From Planctomycetota bacterium (GTDB lineage: Bacteria > Planctomycetota > Planctomycetia > Pirellulales > UBA1268): a DNA stretch of 41,772 nucleotides. Below the pieces are notes generated by a model. That model saw nothing but the letters and a program-made list of their open reading frames with translations. It made no database searches and was not told where the DNA came from. The position numbers were made by a program, and so were the translations under genes. Of this stretch, positions 1 to 6,359 are shown piece by piece (within the stretch, counting starts at the first letter, position 1; every line of letters begins with the position of its first letter). The DNA lies in assembly GCA_029978905.1 (NCBI GenBank), contig JAPOIM010000039.1:1-41772 (forward strand), read 5' to 3'.

Positions 1-41
1 CCGCGTGGAGCCTGGTTTCCCCGTGATTTGTGGAGAGTTCG

Positions 42-1673
42 ATGGCAGACGTCCAGCATTCAGCAGAGAGCCCCGACGCCACGTTCACCAGTGCCGCGAC
101 GGCTAAGCGTCGTGGTCGCTGGTGGCCGGTGGCCGGGCTTGTGGGGGGGGCCGCAGTCGTGATTGGTCTTGCCGCGCCCTGGATTCTTTCGTCACCACAA
201 ACGGTGGCGGGATTGATCCAGTCCTCTTTGCATGGAGCGGAGGCCGACGTCTCGGTGGAGAAGGTGCGGATTGGGTGGTTTGGCCCCACGCTGATCGAAG
301 GGATTGCCTTCAAACCGCGCGACGGCGGACGGCGGCCTGTGTCGATCAGTCGCGTCGATGGAGACCGCGGGCTGCTCGGGATGCTGCTCTCAGGGGGCGA
401 TCTCGGGGAGTTTCGCGTGCGTGGGCTTGAGGTCGACGTGGTCTTCAACGAGGACCGCACCTCCAACCTACAGGCCCTTGCGGCGAAGGTCGACGACGCC
501 AGTGGTGGCGCGCCCAAACGCGAGGGCCGTCGGTCACCGGTGACCACCGAAATTGTGGTGGAGCAGGCGGTGGTTCGCATATCCGGCCCGTGGACCAACG
601 AGCCGTGGGTGAGCAAGCCCATCGATCTCGACCTCACGCTCGAGCCTGATCCAGACAACACACGCAGCCGCTGGCGCGTCGGGCAGGTCCAACTGCTCGA
701 CGAAGCGGTGCTCGATCCTGCCGTCGCGGAAGGCGTGCTCGCCTACATCGCGCCGATTCTCGCGGATGCCACGATCGTTGGTGGCCGTTTCTCACTCGAG
801 ATTCAGTCGGCGAGTCTTCCGGTCGGCGATCCTGGTGCCGGAACCTTGGACGGACGGCTGGTGATGCATGAAGTCGACATCGGACCAGGCGAGTTGGTGA
901 AGCACGTGCTGGCCGTGATTCCGGTGGAGAAGCCGGATATCTCGACGATACGGATCTCCGACTCCTCTGATATTCACTTTGGCCTGGCCAATCGGCGGGT
1001 GAGCCACGATGGGTTGCGTTTTGGTTTTCCACTGCCCAACTCCGAGGAGCGTCTCGATGTTGAGAGCGCCGGTTCGGTGGGGCTCGACGACAAGTCGCTG
1101 GACCTCCATCTGTCGCTTCCGCTTCCCACAAAGATGCCCACCGATCGCCCGCTGTTGCAGGCTCTCGCAGGAAAGAAGTTGGGCCTTTCGATCGGAGGCA
1201 CGCTGGAGCAGCCGGAGGTCGACATGGACGGCACACTTCGCTCAAGCGTGGACGGCCTGATCGGCCGGCTGCCAGGGAACGCCGGTTCGAACGCCTCCTC
1301 AAACGACGGCGAAGGCGGGCGGACGACACCAGCGCGAAGCACGCCACTTGGTGTGGTGGGCAGCGCCATGGCGGAGCAGATTCGTGGGCAGTTGCCCCCA
1401 GAGTCGGTGGATCCCGCCACTGCGGACGCCGTCGTCGATCTCGTGGGCGGCATTCTCGATGAGGTGGGCCGCCGACGCGCTGCGCGGAACGCTCAAGAGA
1501 AGGACGCTGAACCGAAGACCGCTGCCGAGGAGGGTGGTGCGGCGACGAACGGCGATGCGGAGAAGTCAGCGCCGAGTCAGGGACGCGGGGGCTTTTTGAA
1601 GCGACTGCTTGACCGAGTCGATGAGGCCACGGCACCTCCCGCGGCGTCGGAAGAGCCGACGAGCGGTGAGTGA
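42..1673 (+). CDS. AsmA-like membrane-anchored protein, function unknown
   Basis: A 543-residue protein. One membrane segment lies at about residues 29-47, after a basic KRRGR stretch, and most of the rest would be outside the cytoplasm. The part after the anchor has the AsmA/TamB look: a repeated pattern in which a layer is described by a short beta segment (VSVEKVRIGWFG, then FRVRGLEVDVVFNEDRTSNLQ). This resembles the AsmA-family segment in which a fixed RVxGLxV strand is followed by a TSNLQ turn. The last 130 residues are rich in Ala, Glu, Lys and Pro and probably disordered. The ATG at 42 is preferred over the in-frame GTG at 30 because GGAGAG ends 4 nt before it. Known members act in envelope lipid transport or outer-membrane homeostasis; that role here is inference. 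Its stop abuts the A-run of the terminator that serves the opposite-strand gene. Confidence 0.7.
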   Translation: MADVQHSAESPDATFTSAATAKRRGRWWPVAGLVGGAAVVIGLAAPWILSSPQTVAGLIQSSLHGAEADVSVEKVRIGWFGPTLIEGIAFKPRDGGRRPVSISRVDGDRGLLGMLLSGGDLGEFRVRGLEVDVVFNEDRTSNLQALAAKVDDASGGAPKREGRRSPVTTEIVVEQAVVRISGPWTNEPWVSKPIDLDLTLEPDPDNTRSRWRVGQVQLLDEAVLDPAVAEGVLAYIAPILADATIVGGRFSLEIQSASLPVGDPGAGTLDGRLVMHEVDIGPGELVKHVLAVIPVEKPDISTIRISDSSDIHFGLANRRVSHDGLRFGFPLPNSEERLDVESAGSVGLDDKSLDLHLSLPLPTKMPTDRPLLQALAGKKLGLSIGGTLEQPEVDMDGTLRSSVDGLIGRLPGNAGSNASSNDGEGGRTTPARSTPLGVVGSAMAEQIRGQLPPESVDPATADAVVDLVGGILDEVGRRRAARNAQEKDAEPKTAAEEGGAATNGDAEKSAPSQGRGGFLKRLLDRVDEATAPPAASEEPTSGE

Positions 1674-1675
1674 AG

Positions 1676-1708
1676 AAAAAAACCGGGCTCCCCAGTTGGG
1701 GAGCCCGG
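1676..1708 (-). terminator. Intrinsic terminator of the cysteine-rich gene
   Basis: A perfect 11-bp GC-rich stem (1683-1693 with 1698-1708) closes a 4-nt loop. On the minus strand it is followed directly by seven U residues (A run at 1676-1682). It lies about 90 nt after the stop codon of the minus-strand cysteine-rich gene. There is no T-run on the plus-strand side, so it serves the minus strand. Confidence 0.9.
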
Positions 1709-1795
1709 CCTGTGCATCATCGCTGATGTCTCGCGTGCGGCTCAAACTGAGCCGGCTCCAGGGATAGCCTGGCGTTCACGAGCCACAACGCTTGC

Positions 1796-2254
1796 TTAGT
1801 TGCGGAAAATGCTTCCGCGGAACGAGGTGCCAGTGGCCTCAACCGGAGCCGCGGGGGCTTCGGGAGCGGCTTCAGCAGCGGCTTCGCCGCAGCCGGTGCA
1901 GCTGTCGCTGCCGCAGGCATCACAAGCAGCAGCTTCACCGCAGCACTCGGCAGCGCCGGAGCACTTGTCGCGGTGCAGACGGCTCAGGAGACCGCCGTGG
2001 CAGCGGTTGCGGCCGTGGCAGCGCTCGCGGCCGTGGCACTTCTCTTCACCGCTGCAGCTCTTTTCGCCTTCGCAGCTGCCGTTGCAGCGATCACGACGGT
2101 GGAGGAGCTTGTGGCTACGGCCGTGGCACTTGCCACTGCACTCAGAAGCACCGTTGCAGCCGTGGCCGGCAACAGCAGTCGACTCGCCGCCCACGAGGGC
2201 GATGGTCATCAGGCCGAGAAACACGGCCGCAGCGATTCCATAGAAACGCTTCAT
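1796..2254 (-). CDS. Secreted cysteine-rich protein (16 Cys), possible metal binder
   Basis: A 152-residue protein with a clear signal peptide (MKRFYGIAAAVFLGLMTIAL..., cleavage near AVAG). The mature part holds 16 cysteines, mostly in CxG, CHG or CSG units (KCHG, RCHG, CSGEEKCHG, ECCG, CDACG, CTGCG), with many His and basic residues in the middle. The C-terminal 35 residues are an Ala/Glu/Pro tail. No family was recognised. The Cys/His density suggests metal binding or disulfide cross-linking outside the cytoplasm (inference). The ATG at 2254 is chosen over an upstream in-frame start at 2311 because it has a GGAG 8 nt before it and begins exactly at the signal peptide. It forms a monocistronic unit with its own promoter (2493-2520), long structured leader and terminator (1676-1708). 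Confidence 0.85.
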   Translation of the reverse strand: MKRFYGIAAAVFLGLMTIALVGGESTAVAGHGCNGASECSGKCHGRSHKLLHRRDRCNGSCEGEKSCSGEEKCHGRERCHGRNRCHGGLLSRLHRDKCSGAAECCGEAAACDACGSDSCTGCGEAAAEAAPEAPAAPVEATGTSFRGSIFRN

Positions 2255-2259
2255 TCTCA

Positions 2260-2486
2260 ATCTCCAAAAAAGGAAGTGGGAAACCCACCTGGTCAACATT
2301 GAACGCGACATGCGTTCCCGCAGCCGTCACCAAAACCCGACCGGCTCGGGACGGCCACCGAACCGCAAGGAGCACCCCCACCGAAGTGGAGGTGCCGTCA
2401 CCCTCAGCACAAAGACCTCGGGCAACCAGCGGCGTTTCCCCGGAAACGCTGCGGGTTGGCGAAATATTTCCGCTTAGGGAATCTAG
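2260..2486 (-). ncRNA. Candidate structured 5' leader or small RNA upstream of the cysteine-rich gene
   Basis: Between a TTGACA/TAGCCT promoter and the start codon at 2254 lie about 230 nt with no credible ORF but dense self-complementarity on the minus strand. Hairpin 1 (2423-2458) pairs 16 bp with one mismatch. Hairpin 2 (2372-2395) is a 10-bp stem, one G-U, capped by a C(UUCG)G tetraloop. It sits inside a 6-bp helix, 2350-2355 with 2394-2399. Hairpin 3 (2336-2350) is 5 bp. Hairpin 4 (2274-2290) is followed by a U tract and then immediately by the ribosome binding site. This is the architecture of a transcription-attenuating leader, or of a small RNA that ends just before the gene. No known riboswitch class was recognised. 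Seen: pairings and promoter. Inferred: regulatory role. Confidence 0.55.
2266..2290 (-). terminator. Terminator-like hairpin immediately before the cysteine-rich start codon
   Basis: On the minus strand a 7-bp stem (5 GC-rich pairs, one G-U, one A-U; 2274-2280 with 2284-2290) closes a 3-nt loop. It is followed by CC and six U residues, then by the GGAG ribosome binding site of the gene starting at 2254. It could end an upstream small RNA or act as an attenuator. Confidence 0.5.
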
Positions 2487-2492
2487 CGAAAA

Positions 2493-2520
2493 AGGCTAAC
2501 ACCGGCAGACTGGGTGTCAA
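2493..2520 (-). promoter_or_regulatory. Promoter for the structured leader and cysteine-rich gene
   Basis: On the minus strand a perfect TTGACA (2520-2515) is followed after 16 nt by TAGCCT (2498-2493). Predicted transcription start is near 2486. This is the best sigma-70-type match found in the window. Confidence 0.6.
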
Positions 2521-2834
2521 GCGTCATCTGGCACGGTTGGGTCGCGAAAAACCGCGGAAAAACCGTCAGAATCGGAACGGAGCCCCAGGGAAGACAGCCA
2601 CTGATACGCGGAAGAAGGCCAAGGGGCGAGCTTGGCGAGCGTCTCGGACAGTTCGGCTGAGAAATGCCAGCACGCCGCTGGCTTCCAAGGTGGCGGAAGC
2701 CAGCGGCGTGACAGGTGTGCTGTTTGGTCCTGAAACGCAAGCCCTACGGCGCGACTTTGACCGACGCTGTTTTCAGTGAAAAACGGTGTCAGCCGAAGCG
2801 GCGCGAGCCGGAATCGGAACGCGACTGGCAAAGG
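2521..2834. other. Gene-free stretch between the leader promoter and the lipoprotein gene
   Basis: No credible gene was seen. A Lys/Arg-rich open frame crossing 2456-2779 on the plus strand has only a TTG start and no family resemblance. The stretch contains the 16-bp inverted repeat at 2671-2710 and otherwise nothing recognised. Confidence 0.5.
2671..2710 (-). terminator. Long inverted repeat, probable terminator of the lipoprotein gene
   Basis: A perfect 16-bp inverted repeat (2671-2686 with 2695-2710) has an 8-nt loop. It lies about 125 nt after the stop of the minus-strand lipoprotein gene. The minus-strand tail has only a weak T-run (TTTCTC), so factor-dependent ending or RNA stabilisation is also possible. 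Confidence 0.45.
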
Positions 2835-3434
2835 CTACTGGCGAGGATTGGTCGCTGGCGAACTCGCGGTGCGGGCGGGGGCGTTGCCCTGCTTCGCACG
2901 CCGCTGCAGTTCGAGCACGACCTGCTCCTGCTTGGCGAGCATGTCTTCGGGGTCCTCAAAGTTCAGGAGGAGGGGGGGCTCGCCACTGAAAATTAGCATG
3001 GCCATACCAACAACCCGCCAGCCTTCTGGATCCAGCCGCACGACCCACAGCACGTCTTCCGAGGTCGTGAAGCCGTCGGTGTCGGTGTCGCTCCAGGTCG
3101 TTGCCACGTGGACGACTTCGCCGTCGTCGGTGACAACTTCGCTTTCACCGATGGCGTAGGTTGCGCCCGGACTGACTGGCGGAGCCACCGACATGCCCAG
3201 TTCCTCGCACTTTGCACGGGCCACGCGGGTCAGCATGGCACGGGCGGCTTCGTCGTCGCCGCGCTTCATGGCCTCGAGAAACTGCTTGACGGCAGCCTTT
3301 GCGGGTTCGCTGGTGGTCGCCTGGGGAGCCGGGGGGGGGGCCTGTGAGCAGCCGAGTGCAAGGCTCGCCATCAGAGCGAACCGTAAACTGATGGCAGCCA
3401 CGCGGTGCCTCGCCGTCGTCGCTTTGCCTGGCAT
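2835..3434 (-). CDS. Predicted lipoprotein with small NTF2/DUF4878-like domain
   Basis: About 199 residues from the chosen ATG at 3434. A basic n-region (RHR) and hydrophobic stretch end in the lipobox LALGC with Cys29, then a Pro/Ala-rich linker. A domain follows that opens with KAAVKQFLEAMKRGDDEAARAML, the usual first helix of NTF2-like and DUF4878-type lipoproteins, then beta strands such as VVHVATTWSDTDTDGF and VLWVVRLDPEGWRVVGMAM. An in-frame ATG at 3512 would add 26 residues and give an unusually long signal region, so 3434 is preferred although neither start has a good ribosome site. Family membership is inferred from pattern only. It is a surface or periplasmic lipoprotein of unknown role, and it diverges from the cytochrome gene. 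Confidence 0.65.
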   Translation of the reverse strand: MPGKATTARHRVAAISLRFALMASLALGCSQAPPPAPQATTSEPAKAAVKQFLEAMKRGDDEAARAMLTRVARAKCEELGMSVAPPVSPGATYAIGESEVVTDDGEVVHVATTWSDTDTDGFTTSEDVLWVVRLDPEGWRVVGMAMLIFSGEPPLLLNFEDPEDMLAKQEQVVLELQRRAKQGNAPARTASSPATNPRQ

Positions 3435-3665
3435 CGACACGACCGACGACGCTGGGTTCGAACAGACAGGGGCGCACGAAATCGGGGCTGCGGGCACATT
3501 CGTGGCAGACATGGCTCTCGTTTTCCGGGAGGCGAATGCGCAGCGCCCAATGGGGCTGCGGCAGGACGACTGATAACGCGGGCGGGGAGGGTGACGAATG
3601 GCGACGGGTGGGTCAAGATGGCTTTGGCAGCGGTAGGACGTGTGCCCAACCAGGGGAGAGACAAG

Positions 3666-4631
3666 ATGACGCAGTGGTGTTCGCGGCTGGTGGTGTCTGT
3701 GGTCGTCGCCGCCGCACTGCTGGTGACGGCGATGGCTGCGGAAAAAGACGATCGCGCCCCGAGGATTCGCGCCCGCCCTCCGGCAATGCCGTGGAGCCGG
3801 CTGGTGACCGAGGCCTTCTTTGAGGATGCCTTCGCGACCCTCGACGGGCCTCGACCGAACTTTTCCGAGCGCGTTGCACAGCCGACGACGGGCGGGCCTG
3901 GCACACGCGGCCCAGCGCAGGGGCAGGCCTCTGGCGGCTTTGCGTGGTCGACGTTGATCTCCGGCGAAACCCTGGTGGACGAGATCAAAGACCGCTCAAG
4001 CGAACTCGCGCAGGGCATCGCCACGCCAGCGTCTTTTAAAGGCGGTGGCTACCGGGAGTGCCGCACCTCGCTCACGGCGATCGCCACGATGTTTGGCGTG
4101 ATTGCCGACTACGACGCAGACGTGCGTTGGAAGGATGAGGCTCCCGGGGCACGCGACCTGTTCGCCCGCTCGGGCTTCAACTGCAAAGCCGGCAGCGACC
4201 AGACCTACAACGAAGCAAAAGCGCGGTCCGAAGACATCGCGTCGATGATTCAGGGGAGTCGGCTCGACCGGGAGCCCGACGGGGACGGGGATCGCGTGTG
4301 GAGTGATGTGGCCGACCGGTCGCCGCTGATGGTCCGGCTGGAGATGGCGGAGAAAACGCTCTCGGCCGCCTCCAGTTCTGCGGCAGACTTCCGCAGCGAA
4401 GCGGAGGTGATTCTTCATGAAGCCGAAGTGATCGCGGTGATCACCCACGTGCTGCAGGAAGCCGAACTCGACGACTACGACGACGAGACCTACCGCGGCT
4501 ACGCCTCAGCCATGGGGGAAGCGGCGCAGGGGCTCCGCGAGGCGGTGCTGCAGGGGCAGTACGAAGCGGGCACAGCCGCCATCGGACGCCTCAAACAGTC
4601 GTGCGACACCTGTCACGGTGACTACCGATAG
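3666..4631 (+). CDS. Cytochrome c'-like secreted haem protein
   Basis: A 321-residue protein with a signal peptide (to about residue 24) and a single haem motif CDTCH at 313-317, four residues from the C-terminus. A C-terminal CxxCH on the last helix is the hallmark of the cytochrome c' four-helix-bundle family. Those proteins are usually about 130 residues, so this one is more than twice as long. A second, haem-less stretch at about residues 125-200 resembles the haem domain (AIATMFGVIADYDADVRW against VIAVITHVLQEAELDDYDD), suggesting an internal duplication. The start at 3666 has a strong AGGGGAGAG site; the open frame upstream is spurious. The stop codon lies inside a 19-bp tandem repeat. 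The family carries electrons or binds NO/CO; the role here is unknown. Confidence 0.8.
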   Translation: MTQWCSRLVVSVVVAAALLVTAMAAEKDDRAPRIRARPPAMPWSRLVTEAFFEDAFATLDGPRPNFSERVAQPTTGGPGTRGPAQGQASGGFAWSTLISGETLVDEIKDRSSELAQGIATPASFKGGGYRECRTSLTAIATMFGVIADYDADVRWKDEAPGARDLFARSGFNCKAGSDQTYNEAKARSEDIASMIQGSRLDREPDGDGDRVWSDVADRSPLMVRLEMAEKTLSAASSSAADFRSEAEVILHEAEVIAVITHVLQEAELDDYDDETYRGYASAMGEAAQGLREAVLQGQYEAGTAAIGRLKQSCDTCHGDYR

Positions 4632-4687
4632 GGCCGGTGACTACCGATAGGGCCGGTGACTACCGATAGGGCCGGTGACTACCGATA
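4621..4687. repeat. 19-bp tandem repeat, 3.5 copies, overlapping a stop codon
   Basis: Units at 4621-4639, 4640-4658 and 4659-4677 are identical, followed by 10 nt of a fourth at 4678-4687. The first unit encodes the last codons and TAG stop of the cytochrome gene. Each later unit repeats that stop-containing segment in a shifted frame. Confidence 0.95.
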
Positions 4688-4760
4688 CGGATGACACCCT
4701 AAAGCGCATTCGAGACAGCTATGGCGATGATGTGGCAAAAGATGATGACGAGGCGAGGGG

Positions 4761-4819
4761 TTGGCGAACGCTCGAGGAGCGTTTGGGCCTATCCTCGCCC
4801 TGCGACGAGACTTTTGCCG
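4761..4819 (-). repeat. Dispersed repeat, inverted partial copy
   Basis: The reverse complement matches the core of the repeats at 19181-19239 and 22793-22850: an almost uninterrupted match from CGGCAAAAGTCTCGTCGC, and a second identical block TCCTCGAGCGTTCGCC. The middle of the unit is diverged. It lies between the cytochrome gene and the ClpP-like gene, which converge here. Confidence 0.75.
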
Positions 4820-4855
4820 ACTCCGAGCCGGTGAGACACGGAATCCGAACCTGCG

Positions 4856-5497
4856 CTACTGCTGGTCGTCGGCGGGAGGCATCAGGTGCGGCAGTGGGCG
4901 AAGGTCGATCAGTTCGGCGAGCCCCGCCTCGGCAAGTTCACGCCCGGTGATGTAGCGGTGCGTGCGGACCCATGTCTCGATCTTTTCGTGCCCACAGCCA
5001 AACAGGTCGCCGAGTAGCACGTCCATCTCTTTTTCGAGTTGAGCGAAATGCCGCGACCACTCCGCGGCCTCGGTGATCCCGATGTGCTCTTCGCTCTGCC
5101 ACTTCATGGGGTGAAAGAGAAAGACACTGTACGGCGTGACGAGCCTCGTTTGGCACGCGGCGAACGGCCACAGGGCCGCCGACGAACACTCCCCCGTCAC
5201 GATGCCCGTGGCGTGGAGGCCGCGGAGCCGCAGCAGCGACACGAGCGACATTGCGCAGTAGGGGCTTCCACCAGGTGAGTCGAAGTAGATCGTGCACTCA
5301 CCACCCGGCTCGACCGACAGCAGCCGGTCGGTCAGTTCGCCTTCCCCGTCGGTCAGGTCGCCGGTGAGAGCGATCTCGACCGGGCCACGTTCTTCCTGGT
5401 GGCCGTCATGGTCGCAGTGTTCGTGCCGCTCATCGCCACCGCGTTCGTCGTCACCATGCTCATCCGTCGGTTCAGGGCGTCGTTGCCGTTGTGCCAT
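4856..5497 (-). CDS. ClpP-like serine peptidase (S14 family), atypical
   Basis: A 213-residue protein. After a charged His/Asp/Glu-rich N-terminus (residues 10-38) comes a ClpP fold with FDSPGGS (oxyanion region, 73-78), GECSSAA with nucleophile Ser106, and FLFHPM with His129. The C-terminal TGRELAEAGLAELID matches the ClpP SAEEAxEYGLID helix. The third triad residue, Asp in canonical ClpP, aligns with His180 (THRYITG against RDRFLSA), so the triad may be altered. No ClpX or Clp ATPase is adjacent. The ATG at 5497 has GAGAG 9 nt upstream and begins where similarity becomes plausible; the open frame further upstream is rejected. It probably acts in the cytoplasm. Whether it is an active protease or a scaffold-like paralogue is not decided by sequence. 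Confidence 0.8.
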   Translation of the reverse strand: MAQRQRRPEPTDEHGDDERGGDERHEHCDHDGHQEERGPVEIALTGDLTDGEGELTDRLLSVEPGGECTIYFDSPGGSPYCAMSLVSLLRLRGLHATGIVTGECSSAALWPFAACQTRLVTPYSVFLFHPMKWQSEEHIGITEAAEWSRHFAQLEKEMDVLLGDLFGCGHEKIETWVRTHRYITGRELAEAGLAELIDLRPLPHLMPPADDQQ

Positions 5498-5592
5498 GGC
5501 TCGATCTCTCACCGGGGGAGCGACAGGGGCCGCACGCATGGTTGCCTGCGACGAATCTCCGCGGAGTTTTCCCACCCACTTTGGAGTTCGTG

Positions 5593-5621
5593 AGCGTAAA
5601 GTCCGCGAGAAAAAACGACAA
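5593..5621 (-). promoter_or_regulatory. Putative promoter of the ClpP-like gene
   Basis: On the minus strand TTGTCG (5621-5616), 17 nt, TACGCT (5598-5593). It lies about 95 nt before the ATG at 5497, back-to-back with the candidate plus-strand promoter at 5624-5652. Confidence 0.35.
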
Positions 5622-5623
5622 GA

Positions 5624-5652
5624 TTCGCCCTCTTTGGCGGGGGCACTAGACT
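5624..5652 (+). promoter_or_regulatory. Putative promoter of the 5709 operon
   Basis: TTCGCC, 17-nt spacer, TAGACT (5647-5652). The -35 is weak, but the -10 hexamer recurs upstream of other genes in this window (14647, 26974). The start codon is 57 nt downstream. Confidence 0.35.
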
Positions 5653-5708
5653 TTCTCGAAGGTCGCATCGACCCTACCCACGTCCCGCCGATTCACGAGG
5701 AGATCGAG

Positions 5709-6359
5709 ATGACTTCACCAGCCCGAGATTTTGCATGCGTCTGCCACCCTCTCCTGAGGGGATTTCAGGTGGTGCCGGCCTCGATTGGCCGAGTGGGGAT
5801 GGCCATGGCGATGGTCGTCACGTGCTTGGCGGGGTGGGGGCACGCTGACGAGGCCGGCCCAGACGCCGCGCAACTCGCCTTCACGATCGGCGATGGTGGT
5901 TTCTCGCTTTCCGCGCCGACTGGCTGGACGCGGGTCGAGCCGAAGTCGCGGATCGTGGAGACCGAGTTTGCCGTTCCCGCCGAGGGTGGACTGGAGCCGG
6001 GCCGGATGACGGTGATGGGCGCTGGCGGGAGCATTGAAGCCAACATCGAGCGTTGGTTTGGTCAGTTCAGCCAGCCCGATGGCAGTGCCACCAAAGACCA
6101 GGCGGCGCTGAAGAAGCTCTCGATCGCGGGTTGCAAAGTCACTGTGGTGGACGTCTCCGGGACGTTTCGTGACATGCCCGGTGGGCCCTTTGCCGGTGGC
6201 AAGACGGTGGAGCGGCCAGACTACCGGATGCTCGCGGCCATCGTGGAAACGCCCGCCCAGGGCAATTACTTCCTCAAGTTTTACGGGCCTGCTGTGACCG
6301 TGACGAAGTACGTCGACGGCTTTCAGGCCATGGTCGAAGGACTCGTGCCAGCCTCATGA
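5709..6359 (+). CDS. Secreted hypothetical protein
   Basis: A 216-residue protein with a signal peptide of unusual length: the hydrophobic core (MAMAMVVTCLAG) ends near residue 46, with cleavage near GHADEA. The mature part is a compact alpha/beta domain: FSLSAPTGWTRVEPKSRIVETEF, GGLEPGRMTVMGAGGSIEANIERWFGQF, then LKKLSIAGCKVTVVDVSGTF and ending YFLKFYGPAVTVTKYVDGFQAMVEGL. This resembles small secreted planctomycete proteins whose function is unknown; no enzyme motif was recognised. The start is fixed by GAGGAG before the ATG at 5709. Its stop overlaps the next start (ATGA at 6356-6359), so translation of the ATPase gene is probably coupled. Confidence 0.75.
   Translation: MTSPARDFACVCHPLLRGFQVVPASIGRVGMAMAMVVTCLAGWGHADEAGPDAAQLAFTIGDGGFSLSAPTGWTRVEPKSRIVETEFAVPAEGGLEPGRMTVMGAGGSIEANIERWFGQFSQPDGSATKDQAALKKLSIAGCKVTVVDVSGTFRDMPGGPFAGGKTVERPDYRMLAAIVETPAQGNYFLKFYGPAVTVTKYVDGFQAMVEGLVPAS

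Noticed and set aside
2456-2779. Lys/Arg-rich 107-codon open frame on the plus strand
   Set aside because: It uses a TTG start, has no ribosome site, no family pattern, and runs across the promoter and inverted repeat of the neighbouring minus-strand units.
3445-3470. GGGTTCGAAC resembling a tRNA T-loop
   Set aside because: Lies within or just upstream of the lipoprotein gene; no acceptor stem or anticodon arm can be formed around it.
4675-4950. Open frame after the tandem repeat (TDDTLKRIRDSYGDD...)
   Set aside because: It starts inside the tandem repeat, crosses the dispersed repeat copy and enters the ClpP-like gene on the other strand. It may be a gene remnant but cannot be supported.
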